This document shows, one piece after another, positions 34,590 to 44,264 of a stretch of 64,000 bases of DNA. The stretch spans positions 1,798,001 to 1,862,000 of the forward strand of contig NZ_CP047942.1 of assembly GCF_014279835.1 (NCBI RefSeq). The letters run 5' to 3'. Source of the DNA: Synechococcus sp. MVIR-18-1 (lineage in GTDB: Bacteria > Cyanobacteriota > Cyanobacteriia > PCC-6307 > Cyanobiaceae). Position numbers and translations under genes: made by a program. The first letter of the stretch is position 1. Every line of letters begins with the position of its first letter. The notes beneath the pieces were generated by a model. That model was not told the origin of the DNA and did no database searches. It was given only the letters and a program-made list of their open reading frames with translations.

Positions 34590-35521
34590 TGCACCACACC
34601 GAGCGGTCTGAGTGGTTGCTATCCCCTCTTCAGAGGGGTGATGAGGTGGCTGTCGTGGCCACCAGCTCTGCACTTGACAACACAGACAACCTTTTGCGAG
34701 GGATCTCGATCCTGGACAGCTGGGGATTGCGAATCCGTCCGGATGTGATCAGCCAAAGGCGCTGGGGCTATCTGGCCGGACGGGATGACGAACGTCGGAG
34801 TGATTTTCAAGCGGTTCCCAATGCACCCCTCTTGGCTTGCGCTCGCGGTGGTTGGGGCGCTGCCAGGCTGTTGGAACGCCCCTTCGTTTGGCAGCAAGGA
34901 TGGTTGCTGGGCTTCTCAGATGTGACCGCCCTGCTCTGCGCTCGCATGGCAGCAGGTGTAAGCGGTGGGGTCCATGGGCCCTTAATTACGACCCTCGCCG
35001 ATGAACCCGAGTGGAGCCAGCGGCGTCTGCATGATCTGCTCTTTGGCCATCCTCTGCCGGATCTTCAAGGGGTGTCTTGGCGGGGAGGCGTAGCGGTTGG
35101 CCCGTTGTTAACGCTGAATTTAACGGTGGCTTCCCATTTGATCGGGACTCCTTTCCTGCCGGATCTGAGTGGAGTTGTGTTGGTTATCGAAGACATCGGC
35201 GAAGCTCCCTATCGGATTGATCGCATGCTCACGCAGTGGCGATTAGCCGGACTGCTGCAATCGCTTGCCGGTCTTGGCTTCGGTCGATTCCTGGGCTGCG
35301 ATCACGAGTCGGACTCGGGTGGTTTCAGCTTGGAGGAGGTGTTGCGAGAGCGCACTGCAGACTTGGAAATCCCGGTAGTGGCCAATCTGCTTGTGGGGCA
35401 CGGCCCGGGGGGGAATGCAGCGTTGCCGGTTGGTGCGATCGCGACCCTCGATGGCGATCAGGGTGTCTTGAGCGTGGGGGCTAACCCTGGCGTTCAGCCA
35501 GCACCGCAGCAGCCACAGTGA
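34586..35521 (+). CDS. ldcA: LD-carboxypeptidase, S66 family (LdcA)
   Basis: A 311-residue S66 serine peptidase that trims tetrapeptide stems during peptidoglycan recycling. The N-terminal domain has [20 protein letters not shown]. The nucleophile lies in [17 protein letters not shown] (Ser of GxSD), the Glu in [20 protein letters not shown] and the His near [20 protein letters not shown]. All three of the Ser-Glu-His triad are in place. It is cotranscribed with ubiA (ATGA overlap) and overlaps ispD by 41 bases, tail to tail. Confidence 0.92.
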   Translation: MMHHTERSEWLLSPLQRGDEVAVVATSSALDNTDNLLRGISILDSWGLRIRPDVISQRRWGYLAGRDDERRSDFQAVPNAPLLACARGGWGAARLLERPFVWQQGWLLGFSDVTALLCARMAAGVSGGVHGPLITTLADEPEWSQRRLHDLLFGHPLPDLQGVSWRGGVAVGPLLTLNLTVASHLIGTPFLPDLSGVVLVIEDIGEAPYRIDRMLTQWRLAGLLQSLAGLGFGRFLGCDHESDSGGFSLEEVLRERTADLEIPVVANLLVGHGPGGNAALPVGAIATLDGDQGVLSVGANPGVQPAPQQPQ

Positions 35522-36158
35522 GATCAAAAGGGGTCGTGACTTTGATATTGGAAGGACCAGCATCAAGAACGTTGACCGGCCATCCCAAGCGCTCGTAAAG
35601 GGAGGCGTCATCGGTGACAGTCCAGCCATTCGCGCGGGCCTCACGATGACCTTGGCGGAGTTCATCCACTGAGAAGGCTTGCGGAGTCTGGGCCGCCCAC
35701 AGCTCTGCGCGATTCGGGGTCGCTGTGATCAGGCCTGATTCGTCCACTTGTTTAATCGTGTCGGTGACAGGGGTCGCTGCAATCACCGCCTTGCCGCCGC
35801 GAACGGCGTCTGAACAGCGGTTAAACAAGTCGGGTGAGGCGAGGCAGCGGGCTCCGTCATGGATCAACACGTGTTGTGCTTGGTTTGGTAGCCCGGCCAA
35901 TCCCCGTTCGACTGACTCCTGACGGCTGTCTCCGCCGGCAATCCAAGCGACGGGTTTGGGAGCGCCTTCAACGAGAGCAAGAATCGCGGAACGGTCAATC
36001 TCCTGACCAATGATGCCGATCCAATCGATCGTCTCAGCTTCAAAAGCTGCTTGCAGTGTCCATGCCAGTACGGGTTGTCCTGAGAGCGGCAGCAGCAGCT
36101 TGTTGCGGGTTGCCCCCATCCGCCGCCCACTACCAGCGGCTGCGATCAACAGATGCAT
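35481..36158 (-). CDS. ispD: 2-C-methyl-D-erythritol 4-phosphate cytidylyltransferase
   Basis: A 225-residue nucleotidyltransferase of the MEP isoprenoid pathway, making CDP-ME from MEP and CTP. The CTP loop [20 protein letters not shown] is at the N-terminus; [20 protein letters not shown] and [20 protein letters not shown] follow, with [14 protein letters not shown] and [14 protein letters not shown] at the end. It feeds carotenoid, phytol and plastoquinone side chains; the latter are used by the UbiA protein nearby. Confidence 0.96.
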   Translation of the reverse strand: MHLLIAAAGSGRRMGATRNKLLLPLSGQPVLAWTLQAAFEAETIDWIGIIGQEIDRSAILALVEGAPKPVAWIAGGDSRQESVERGLAGLPNQAQHVLIHDGARCLASPDLFNRCSDAVRGGKAVIAATPVTDTIKQVDESGLITATPNRAELWAAQTPQAFSVDELRQGHREARANGWTVTDDASLYERLGWPVNVLDAGPSNIKVTTPFDLTVAAAVLAERQG

Positions 36159-36230
36159 AAGCGACTCCTGTATTCAGCAACCTGAAACGGCCTCCATACA
36201 ATCAGCTCGCACCACTTGTGCTGTTGTTTC

Positions 36231-37061
36231 ATGCGCCTTCTCGTTTTAAGCCCAGGAACAGCTCAACAGCAGCTTGAGCGTATGCCTGCCATAGCAGCCT
36301 GTGCCAACGAGCTTGGAGCTTCGATCCAAGTGGCCTGTTCCCCTGTCTACCGATCGCTGTGGACGTTGCTGCCCTCGGTCGAAAAAATCATTCCCTTTGA
36401 TTTTTCTGCAAGTTTGACCATGGCCGATTGGGCCAATCTTCTTGGCTCTGTCCGAGAACCTGATTTCCAGGTTTGCCTCAATTTTGCTGAAGGGCGGCAG
36501 GTGAACCTGATGCTGTCGATGAGCCATATCCCGACGCGGGTTTCAGAAGCTGGATTTGCTTCTACGGCTGTGGCCAGCCAGGCTGAAGGCTGGAGTGCGC
36601 AACGCCTTTCAGGATTTCTGGCTCCGATTGGTCTCAGCTTGGATGCCGGGGCATTTCGGATCAGCTTGCCTGCAGAGTTGATGAACAGCGCGCGCGAACG
36701 GCAGCCACAGGGAGATGGTCCGTTGTTGTTGCTCCAACCCGCGGCAACCCCGGGAGATTGGCCAGCAGAACGCTGGAAGCAATTGCCGCTCACCATCAAA
36801 GACAAGCTTCCAGGTTTGCGAACCATTCAGCTCGAAGACAACAGCGCGCTTTCAGAGAGAGCAGCTCAGATTGCCTGTGCCGACGTGGTGTTGACCAGTT
36901 GTGCTGTGACCAGTTTGTTGGCAGCATTTTGCGGAGTGCCATTGGTTGCACTGGGACTATCTGACGATCAACTGCCGGAGCGGGATGTGATTCGGCATCT
37001 TGGCGATGACGATCTCCGATCCCTCTCTGAAGCGGATGTGTTGCAGGCGATGGGCTTCTGA
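36231..37061 (+). CDS. Glycosyltransferase family 9 (heptosyltransferase-like)
   Basis: A 276-residue protein from ATG 36231. It starts MRLLVLSPGTAQQQLERMPA and has a GT9-type layout: LGASIQVACSPVYRSLWTLL, then LLLLQPAATPGDWPAERWKQ in place of the usual xHPGxSxxxKxWPxerf, and CADVVLTSCAVTSLLAAFCG VPLVALG (the sugar-nucleotide loop). It would add a sugar to LPS core or O-chain at the inner membrane. The loop is divergent, so donor specificity is unknown. Its stop overlaps the next gene's ATG (TGATG). Confidence 0.78.
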   Translation: MRLLVLSPGTAQQQLERMPAIAACANELGASIQVACSPVYRSLWTLLPSVEKIIPFDFSASLTMADWANLLGSVREPDFQVCLNFAEGRQVNLMLSMSHIPTRVSEAGFASTAVASQAEGWSAQRLSGFLAPIGLSLDAGAFRISLPAELMNSARERQPQGDGPLLLLQPAATPGDWPAERWKQLPLTIKDKLPGLRTIQLEDNSALSERAAQIACADVVLTSCAVTSLLAAFCGVPLVALGLSDDQLPERDVIRHLGDDDLRSLSEADVLQAMGF

Positions 37062-38167
37062 TGAAGAGGCCACGACGGAGATCGCAACAACGCCGTCGGC
37101 TTCAGCGCTATCCCGCTCAGTTTTATCGCCCTCAGCTACGCCAGCTGGCCAGGCCATGGCTGTTACCCGTTGTCGCTCTAACCATCGTGATTTTGGGCGG
37201 GGCCATCGGGTACCGGATCACGGAGGGATGGGACTGGGGTGATTGCTTGTGGATGGTGCTAATCACGATCAGCACCATCGGTTACGGAGAAGTGGAGCCC
37301 CTCTCCCAGGCCGGACGGCTGGTGACGGTTTTGATCGTGGCAGGGGGCATCGTGGTGGTGCAGCTCTCGATTCAAAAGATTCTTGGCCTGACAGAATCTG
37401 GATACTTCCGCCAGCTGCGGGAATTGAGCTTTCGCCGAAAGCTGCGGCGTATGAACAACCATGTGATTCTTTGCGGGTATGGCCGCATTGGCCGGGAGAT
37501 TGCCGAACAGCTGCTCCTGGAGACCGTTCCTGTGCTGGTTGTGGAGATGGATTCGGCTCGTCGGCAGGCGGCTGAGGAACGCGGTTTGCCCGTGCTCCAG
37601 GCTGACGCGACTCTCGATGAGACCCTTCTTGAGGCTGGACTCCATCGCTGTCGCAGCCTGGTGGCGGCTCTGCCTAGCGATGCCGCCAATCTGTATGTCA
37701 CCCTCAGTGCCCGAGGCTTGGAGCCTGGATGCCGGCTCATCGCTCGTGCTGATAGCGAGGAAGCGGCAGCAAAGCTTGAACTTGCTGGAGCCACGGTTGT
37801 GGTGAGTCCCTACGTCGCTGGGGGCAGGGTGATGGCAGCAACAGCGCTTCGGCCTTTGGCGGTGGATTTTATGGACCTATTGTCTGGGTCTGAATTCGAA
37901 ATTGAAGAATTTCGGTTAAGTCGTGATCCACTCCTTGTGGGTCATCTGGCTAGCAAGAGCTTGTCGGAGCTCCAGCTGGGCCGCCGCAGTGGGGCCATGG
38001 TGCTGGCCATCCGTGACGGCAGCGCATTAAAGGGAAATCCCAGCGGGGAAGAACGGCTTGGTCCTGGTCAACTTCTTGTGGTGATGGGCAGCCAGAAGCA
38101 GCTGGAGTTATTCCGCAATTTGCTGGGTGATGCCATCGACACGATTGAAACGATGCGGGGCGTCTAG
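37061..38167 (+). CDS. Potassium channel with RCK/TrkA domain
   Basis: A 368-residue ion channel of MthK-like layout: a basic N-terminus, TM1 (PWLLPVVALTIVILGGAIGY), pore loop WMVLITISTIGYGEVEP with selectivity filter TIGYGE at 72-77, TM2, then an RCK N domain with Rossmann motif HVILCGYGRIGREIAEQLL (139-144) and VLVVEMDSARRQAAEERG. A C-terminal TrkA-C domain follows (SLSELQLGRRSGAMVLAIRD). Filter GYGE rather than GYGD is a minor variant. It would gate K+ in response to nucleotide or Ca2+. It overlaps the GT9 stop by one base. Confidence 0.92.
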   Translation: MKRPRRRSQQRRRLQRYPAQFYRPQLRQLARPWLLPVVALTIVILGGAIGYRITEGWDWGDCLWMVLITISTIGYGEVEPLSQAGRLVTVLIVAGGIVVVQLSIQKILGLTESGYFRQLRELSFRRKLRRMNNHVILCGYGRIGREIAEQLLLETVPVLVVEMDSARRQAAEERGLPVLQADATLDETLLEAGLHRCRSLVAALPSDAANLYVTLSARGLEPGCRLIARADSEEAAAKLELAGATVVVSPYVAGGRVMAATALRPLAVDFMDLLSGSEFEIEEFRLSRDPLLVGHLASKSLSELQLGRRSGAMVLAIRDGSALKGNPSGEERLGPGQLLVVMGSQKQLELFRNLLGDAIDTIETMRGV

Positions 38168-38219
38168 CCGACCTTGATGACTGAAGGGGCAAACGATCCC
38201 TACGATCACACGATCGTAA

Positions 38220-38984
<765 letters not shown>

Positions 38985-38987
38985 TGT

Positions 38988-39164
38988 TCAGCTTTGGAGA
39001 GGCTGACCAAGCTCCTCTCTTAAGCGGCGAATGCGCTGAAGCAACTTCAATCTCCGACTGCGATCCGTCGCTGTGAGATAAATGCGCAATGGCACATAGA
39101 CCAATGTCATGGTTGCCGCGGTCGCAGACATGAAAACGAAGAACAGCGCGCCGGAATCCTTCAT
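38988..39164 (-). CDS. 58-residue membrane protein with basic tail (unknown)
   Basis: A frame from ATG 39164 (MKDSGALFFVFMSATAATMT) through a single hydrophobic segment to TGA at 38988. After the helix comes a strongly basic, helical tail (LTATDRSRRLKLLQRIRRLR EELGQPLQS in two parts). It is probably a small inner- or thylakoid-membrane protein with a cytoplasmic positively charged helix. I recognise no family. A longer minus-strand frame over the same bases (78 codons) has poor composition and is rejected. Confidence 0.65.
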   Translation of the reverse strand: MKDSGALFFVFMSATAATMTLVYVPLRIYLTATDRSRRLKLLQRIRRLREELGQPLQS

Positions 39165-39216
39165 TCCTAAACATTAACGAGCCCCTTTGCGCTGTTGGTC
39201 GATGGATTCGGCTTTC

Positions 39217-39237
39217 CCCACTTCCGAGAGGAGTGGG
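39217..39237 (+). promoter_or_regulatory. Hairpin upstream of groEL
   Basis: Stem CCCACTTC/GGAGTGGG... read as CCCACTTC with GGAGTGGG (one T-G pair) and loop CGAGA. It lies about 45 bases before the groEL ATG. No CIRCE repeat is present. Its function is unknown. Confidence 0.35.
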
Positions 39238-39282
39238 TGGTCGTAGACGCTGGAGGGGATTGACCCTCGGGCTTAGTTCACT

Positions 39283-40944
39283 ATGGCCAAACTTCTCAGC
39301 TTCTCGAACGAATCACGGGAGTCCCTCGAACGAGGCATGAATGCTCTTGCTGATGCCGTTCGGGTCACGATCGGACCTCGTGGCCGCAATGTGGTGCTCG
39401 AGAAGTCCTACGGCTCGCCCGACATCGTCAATGACGGTGACACGATCGCCAAAGAAATCGAACTTGCAGATCCGTTCGAAAACATTGGCGCCAAGCTGAT
39501 CCAACAGGTGGCGTCCAAGACCAAGGACAAAGCAGGAGATGGCACCACAACGGCCACCGTGCTCGCCCAGGCGATGGTCGAGGAGGGGCTTCGTAACACA
39601 GCTGCTGGTGCCAGTCCGATCGAACTGCGCCGGGGCATGGAAAAAGCTGTGGCTGCAGTGGTGACGAGCCTGAATCAGCGCAGTCAGTCCGTGAGCGGAG
39701 ATGCGATTCGCCAGGTCGCCACGGTGAGTTCCGGCGGTGATGAAGAGGTGGGTCGCATGGTTGCCGAGGCCATGGACAGGGTGAGCTTTGACGGTGTGAT
39801 CACCGTTGAGGAGTCCAAGTCTTTGGCCACTGAGCTTGAAGTGACAGAGGGCATGGCCTTCGATCGCGGCTACAGCTCCCCCTACTTCGTCACCGATGGT
39901 GACCGCCAGATTTGTGAATTCGAGAATGCGTTACTGCTGCTCACCGATCGCAAGATCAGCTCGGTGACCGATTTGGTGCCGGTGTTGGAAACGGTTCAGA
40001 AATCAGGCTCCCCTTTGGTCATTTTGGCTGAAGAAGTGGATGGGGAAGCCCTCGCAACCCTGGTCGTTAATAAGAACCGAGGGGTGCTGCAGGTGGCTGC
40101 AGTGCGCGCCCCATCGTTTGGCGAGCGTCGTAAGGCGGCTCTTGCTGACATCGCAGTGCTCACTGGTGGTCAAGTCATCAGTGAAGACAGGGCGATGACC
40201 CTCGACAAGGTGACGATGGAGGACCTAGGACGGGCACGCCGGATCACGATCAGCAAGGACAGCACCACGATCGTGGCTAGTGATGACAGCAAAGATGCCG
40301 TCAGCGACCGCGTTGCCTCGATCAGGCGCGAGCTCGAGAACACGGATTCGGAGTACGACCAAGAGAAACTCAACGAGCGCATCGCCAAGCTCGCTGGAGG
40401 AGTGGCCGTCATCAAGGTTGGCGCCCCGACAGAGACGGAACTCAAAAACCGCAAGCTACGCATCGAGGATGCTCTCAATGCCACCCGTGCCGCTGTGGAG
40501 GAAGGCATTGTTGCTGGAGGTGGATCCACCCTTCTGCACATCGCCTCAGAACTCGATGTCCTGGCCTCTGGGTTGGAAGGTGATCAAAAGACTGGGGTGG
40601 AAATCGTTCAGCGTGCCCTGAGCGCTCCCCTGCGTCAGATCGCTGAAAATGCAGGCTCTAACGGTGATGTGGTGGTGGATCGCGTCCGTAATAGCGGACA
40701 GGGGTTCAACGCGCTCACCGGAACCTATGAAGACCTGATGAGTGCCGGAATTCTGGATGCATCCAAGGTGGTTCGTCTTGCGCTTCAGGATGCGGTCTCG
40801 ATTGCATCGCTGGTGGTGACCACTGAAGTTGTGGTCGCAGATAAGCCTGAGCCCCCTGCTCCTGCAGGTGGCGGTGGTGACCCCATGGGCGGTATGGGAG
40901 GGATGGATCCCATGGGCGGCATGGGCGGTATGGGAATGATGTAA
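39283..40944 (+). CDS. groEL: 60-kDa chaperonin GroEL, groES-free copy
   Basis: A 553-residue chaperonin. ATP-site segments are [19 protein letters not shown] and [32 protein letters not shown] and [18 protein letters not shown]. The C-terminus is the Gly/Met repeat ([18 protein letters not shown]). No groES lies upstream, and there is no CIRCE inverted repeat, so this is the second, non-operonic cyanobacterial groEL (GroEL2 type) rather than the groESL operon copy. Such copies are thought to have altered substrates or stress roles; that is family knowledge, not shown here. It starts [18 protein letters not shown]. Confidence 0.96.
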   Translation: MAKLLSFSNESRESLERGMNALADAVRVTIGPRGRNVVLEKSYGSPDIVNDGDTIAKEIELADPFENIGAKLIQQVASKTKDKAGDGTTTATVLAQAMVEEGLRNTAAGASPIELRRGMEKAVAAVVTSLNQRSQSVSGDAIRQVATVSSGGDEEVGRMVAEAMDRVSFDGVITVEESKSLATELEVTEGMAFDRGYSSPYFVTDGDRQICEFENALLLLTDRKISSVTDLVPVLETVQKSGSPLVILAEEVDGEALATLVVNKNRGVLQVAAVRAPSFGERRKAALADIAVLTGGQVISEDRAMTLDKVTMEDLGRARRITISKDSTTIVASDDSKDAVSDRVASIRRELENTDSEYDQEKLNERIAKLAGGVAVIKVGAPTETELKNRKLRIEDALNATRAAVEEGIVAGGGSTLLHIASELDVLASGLEGDQKTGVEIVQRALSAPLRQIAENAGSNGDVVVDRVRNSGQGFNALTGTYEDLMSAGILDASKVVRLALQDAVSIASLVVTTEVVVADKPEPPAPAGGGGDPMGGMGGMDPMGGMGGMGMM

Positions 40945-40953
40945 TTCCAGGAT

Positions 40954-40976
40954 TGGGATCCCTTAAAGGGATCCCA
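40954..40976. terminator. Perfect 9-bp inverted repeat between groEL and convergent small gene
   Basis: TGGGATCCC and GGGATCCCA flank TTAAA. There is no T-run, so it is at best an atypical terminator. The minus-strand stop codon TAA (40963-40965) lies in the loop, so it could serve both genes. Confidence 0.5.
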
Positions 40977-41145
40977 CCAGTCGAGCGTGGATTCGGCACA
41001 CCGATAAAGCTTCACGGGGCGGCTGGCTGCACAGTCTCCCCAACTCTCGATTAAGGGCCTGTAGTTCTGTCATCGGCAACCCTGCAATGGGCAGTCCGAA
41101 GAAGGCACCGCTGAGGACGACAGGAAACGCAAATTTAAGCAACAT
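40963..41145 (-). CDS. 60-residue exported small protein (unknown)
   Basis: A frame from ATG 41145: MLLKFAFPVVLSGAFFGLPI is a signal-like segment, followed by a polar helix MTELQALNRELGRLCSQPPR with two Cys in total (RLCSQ and SVCRI). It ends in HARLVGSL. No family is recognised. The stop codon lies in the loop of the inverted repeat after groEL. Its start is 18 bases from the nanE stop, so the two are probably co-transcribed. Confidence 0.65.
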   Translation of the reverse strand: MLLKFAFPVVLSGAFFGLPIAGLPMTELQALNRELGRLCSQPPREALSVCRIHARLVGSL

Positions 41146-41163
41146 GCCTGAGTCTTGTGAGAC

Positions 41164-41865
41164 TCACCCACTCTGCCTGTTCAAGGTCTTGAGGTATTCG
41201 GCCACTTGGAGGTCGACGCCAGTAATCGCCGTGCCAACGACAACGAGATCGGCTCCATGCTCAAGGGCCTGGGACGCTGAATCTGGCGACTTGATGCCCC
41301 CCTCACAAATCAACGTCACTTGGTCGGAAAGTTGCGCTCTCAAAGGCGAGATCAATCCGTAGCCGGGGGGATTTAGTTGTGCTGTTTGCTCTGTATATCC
41401 ATAGAGGGTGGTGCCCACCCATTCGCATCCCAGTGATGCCGCGATCAAGCCGTTCTCGATGGAGTCCACATCGGCCATGAGTGGTGCTCCAAGGTCTTCT
41501 TTTGACCTTTGAATAAGTGCAGCAAGGTCGTCCTTCCCTGGCCTTTGGCGCGCCGTGGCATCGAGGGCGATGACGTCAGCACCGGCTGCCCAGACCGCTT
41601 GAATGTCGTCCCAGCGAGGAGTGATGTAGACCGAGCTCTCTGGAAAGGTGCGCTTCCATAGGCCAATGATCAGGGCGTTAGGACAGCGGTTGCGTACAGC
41701 TCCGATGTGCTCTGGGCTCTCGAGGCGCACACCAGTTGCTCCGTTGCGAAGACTGGCTTCAGCCATGGCCGCAATCACATCGGGATGCCGCATGGGAGAT
41801 CCTTCTGGAGCCTGAACGGATACGATCAAACCACCCTGAAGTTGGGTGCGGGATGGGACGGGCAT
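41164..41865 (-). CDS. nanE: Putative N-acetylmannosamine-6-phosphate 2-epimerase
   Basis: A 233-residue TIM-barrel protein of the NanE family: GGLIVSVQAPEGSPMRHPDV, GADVIALDATARQRPGKDDL, LMADVDSIENGLIAASLGCE and LICEGGIKSPDSASQALEHG. The catalytic Lys and Glu region appears as GLWKRTFPESSVYITPRWDD. In sialic-acid users it makes GlcNAc-6-P from ManNAc-6-P; no other nan gene is in the window, so here it may serve amino-sugar salvage or cell-wall recycling. The downstream small gene may share the transcript. Confidence 0.9.
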   Translation of the reverse strand: MPVPSRTQLQGGLIVSVQAPEGSPMRHPDVIAAMAEASLRNGATGVRLESPEHIGAVRNRCPNALIIGLWKRTFPESSVYITPRWDDIQAVWAAGADVIALDATARQRPGKDDLAALIQRSKEDLGAPLMADVDSIENGLIAASLGCEWVGTTLYGYTEQTAQLNPPGYGLISPLRAQLSDQVTLICEGGIKSPDSASQALEHGADLVVVGTAITGVDLQVAEYLKTLNRQSG

Positions 41866-41870
41866 AGTCC

Positions 41871-42320
41871 TCAGGATGCCTGTAGATCTTGGACTGCTGA
41901 GGACGCCACCATCCAGCGACGAAAGCGCTGAGCACCGAGTGCAATCGGAGGTGGTGCGACTGCGAGTGGCGGATTGGAAGAACGATCAGCTAAGTCTTCA
42001 ATCACCCCAGTTTCATCTTCATTGGAGTCACTCGGAAGGGGTGCCACGTGTAGGACCCGTGTCTCGGCTGCGACGGTTGGATCACTAACGATGGACAACC
42101 CTTGGATCTTTGGCTCCTCCTCTGAAGGCATGGGAGAGGGGAGAACGTCCGGGGTGGCTTCTACCGTTCGCTGGGGAAGAGAGCTCACCCCATAGCGATG
42201 CACCCACTGCAGTTCTAATTGCGCGATCAGGGAGATTTCTCTTAATTCATTGGCGACCAGCAAGCGACGTTGCAGGTCTAATTGGCGGGGGTTCAGGGGC
42301 TGAAACGAAGAGACAGACAC
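41871..42320 (-). CDS. Conserved hypothetical protein
   Basis: A 149-residue protein with no recognised domain. The N-terminal half is helical (LDLQRRLLVANELREISLIA, LELQWVHRYGVSSLP). A Pro/Glu/Ser-rich low-complexity middle follows, and a basic Ala-rich C-terminus (ALGAQRFRRWMVASSAVQDL). It lacks membrane segments. It lies between nanE (5 bases away) and the ABC-2 permease (4 bases away) on the same strand, so it may belong to the ctaA-ctaB-exporter transcript. Confidence 0.68.
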   Translation of the reverse strand: MSVSSFQPLNPRQLDLQRRLLVANELREISLIAQLELQWVHRYGVSSLPQRTVEATPDVLPSPMPSEEEPKIQGLSIVSDPTVAAETRVLHVAPLPSDSNEDETGVIEDLADRSSNPPLAVAPPPIALGAQRFRRWMVASSAVQDLQAS

Positions 42321-42324
42321 GGAA

Positions 42325-43191
42325 TCAAGAGAGTTTTCGATTGAGCAGTGGTCGGATGAGGAGAAACAGTCCCACGGTGAGCCCGGTCAAGACCAACAAG
42401 CAGGTCTGTCCCGTGACTGATCCGTAGGGTGCATCCAAAAGAACCAGTGAAAGATCGAGAGGGCCTGCATAGGCTGCTCGAATTGGTTCTATCGCGAAGG
42501 TAAGGGGATTTAGGGCTGCTAGCCAGCCCATCCACACAGGCATAAAGCTGAGAGGTGCTAACGCGGTGCTTGCAAAGAGCAGAGGAAGATTGGCGACAAA
42601 GATCACCGCAATTAACTCAATGTGACCAGGCAAGGCAAAGGCCAAACCCAGACTTAAGGCCGTAACGGCAAACACCAACAGCAGCAGGGTGAATAGAACG
42701 AGCAACAGACCACCAGCTCCAGGCCATCCATAGCCGAGCAATGCCGCTGTCACCATGATCGCCAAACTCTGCACGAGGCTCAACGTGGTGATGAAAATCA
42801 CCGAAGCGAAGACAATCGAACTTCGACTTCTTAATGGCGCAACAAGAAGTCGGTTGAGAAAGCCAAATTCGCGGTCAAACATGACCGGAAGCCCTGCATT
42901 GAGTGCACCGCTGAAGGCTGTGAACACAATCACTCCAGCCCCCAGAAAACGCCCGTAGCTCATGCCGCCGGGCAATAGACCCTCTGGAGCCTTAGAGAAC
43001 AGAGCTCCAAACAAAATCAACCAGATCAGTGGCTGTAGAACGCCGGCAATCAGCGTGGATGGACGCCGTTTGAGCTGCACGAAGAGGCGACGCGTTAGAG
43101 CCGTCGTTTCCTGGATGATCTCGGTCAAAGCTCCTCTGGAGGACGCTTGACTCGCATCGATCTGAAGAAGGGGTGTGGTCATGGGGCGCAC
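42325..43191 (-). CDS. ABC-2 type exporter permease
   Basis: A 288-residue membrane protein with six hydrophobic segments typical of ABC-2 permeases (DrrB/CcmB-like). It has a cytoplasmic N-terminus (LTRRLFVQLKRRPSTLIAGV), LIWLILFGALFSKAPEGLLP, SGALNAGLPVMFDREFGFLN with the conserved coupling region and LLVAPLRSRSSIVFASVIFI, and the LAFALPGHIELIAVIFVANL motif. Its ATPase partner is 30 bases upstream on the same strand. Export substrate unknown; the cta context suggests a role linked to membranes or heme but does not prove it. Confidence 0.88.
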   Translation of the reverse strand: MRPMTTPLLQIDASQASSRGALTEIIQETTALTRRLFVQLKRRPSTLIAGVLQPLIWLILFGALFSKAPEGLLPGGMSYGRFLGAGVIVFTAFSGALNAGLPVMFDREFGFLNRLLVAPLRSRSSIVFASVIFITTLSLVQSLAIMVTAALLGYGWPGAGGLLLVLFTLLLLVFAVTALSLGLAFALPGHIELIAVIFVANLPLLFASTALAPLSFMPVWMGWLAALNPLTFAIEPIRAAYAGPLDLSLVLLDAPYGSVTGQTCLLVLTGLTVGLFLLIRPLLNRKLS

Positions 43192-43221
43192 TGATGGAAA
43201 TCGGATGGTGAAAGCAGGTCG

Positions 43222-44235
43222 TTACCGCATGGCTTGCTTGCGCTCTTGCTTCGGATCACGCTGACCGGCAATGGCCAGCTCGGCATCCATCAGGGTTCGT
43301 CCTGTGGCCTGAAGGTAAACATCGTCAAGACTGGGCCTGCTTTGGGCCAGTGCAAACACGGGAAGCCCTGCTTCTTCTAAACAAAGGCGAAGTCGAGGAA
43401 GAACCTGTTCTCCATCCACCACAAGGTTCAGAGAGTGGCCCTGCGAACGATTAATCACAATGTTTTGGACGCCATCAAGGGGTTGAAGCAAGTCGCGAAT
43501 GGTCTCTGCTTCCTGCTCGTTGCTGAACTCACGCACACGCAAGGTGACCCGATCTCCTCCCAAACGTTTCTTGAGTTCGTTTGGAGTTCCCTCTGCAATC
43601 ACCGTTCCGGCATCAATAATCGCCATTCGATCTGCGAGTGCTTCCACTTCCTCGAGATAATGGGTGCTGAGCAAGACCGTTGTGCCCTGGTCCCTCAAGT
43701 CACGGAGCACGTTCCAGATCACGGCTCGACTTTCGATGTCAAGTCCGACGGTGGGCTCATCGAGGATGAGGAGTTGGGGGCGATGTAAGAGGCCAGCCGC
43801 TAGGTCAAGTCGACGACGCATGCCTCCGGAATAGGTACCGCATCGACGGTCGATCCAGGGATCCATGCCCAACATCTCGATCAGCTCGTCGATCCGCTGA
43901 TTCCTCTGCTTCGGTCGTAAGTGATAGAGGTCGCCTTGAAGTTCAAGGAGCTCTCGCCCGGTGAGGATTTTGTCAATCGCTACCTCTTGAGCGACGTAAC
44001 CAATCAGGCGTCGAATGTCCCGTTGGTCCTTCAAGGCATCTAGACCAGCAATGCGGACATCGCCAAGATCTGGAGCCAGCAGAGTGGCAAGAATTCTCAG
44101 TGTTGTGGTTTTGCCAGCACCATTCGGTCCCAGCAAGCCATACAGGCATCCTTCAGGGACTTGCAAGCTCAAGTCCCTGAGCGCTGGAATCGTCCCGTAA
44201 GACTTTTCCAGGTGATCGAGCACGATCAGGGACAT
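43222..44235 (-). CDS. ABC exporter ATP-binding protein (DrrA-like)
   Basis: A 337-residue ATPase. Walker A is LLGPNGAGKTTTLRILATLL, the signature is CGTYSGGMRRRLDLAAGLLH, Walker B is LLILDEPTVGLDIESRAVIW and the H-loop VLLSTHYLEEVEALADRMAI. The C-terminal 90 residues match the DrrA-type extension (SGR-LDDVYLQATG). It pairs with the permease 30 bases downstream. It lies just after ctaB, with only 29 bases between, so the exporter is probably part of the ctaAB transcript. Confidence 0.92.
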   Translation of the reverse strand: MSLIVLDHLEKSYGTIPALRDLSLQVPEGCLYGLLGPNGAGKTTTLRILATLLAPDLGDVRIAGLDALKDQRDIRRLIGYVAQEVAIDKILTGRELLELQGDLYHLRPKQRNQRIDELIEMLGMDPWIDRRCGTYSGGMRRRLDLAAGLLHRPQLLILDEPTVGLDIESRAVIWNVLRDLRDQGTTVLLSTHYLEEVEALADRMAIIDAGTVIAEGTPNELKKRLGGDRVTLRVREFSNEQEAETIRDLLQPLDGVQNIVINRSQGHSLNLVVDGEQVLPRLRLCLEEAGLPVFALAQSRPSLDDVYLQATGRTLMDAELAIAGQRDPKQERKQAMR

Positions 44236-44264
44236 GGAACCGTCCTCAAGCGAGAGTAAAGAAT

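Noticed and set aside
39175-39282. CIRCE element before groEL
   Set aside because: No TTAGCACTC-N9-GAGTGCTAA or close variant is present.
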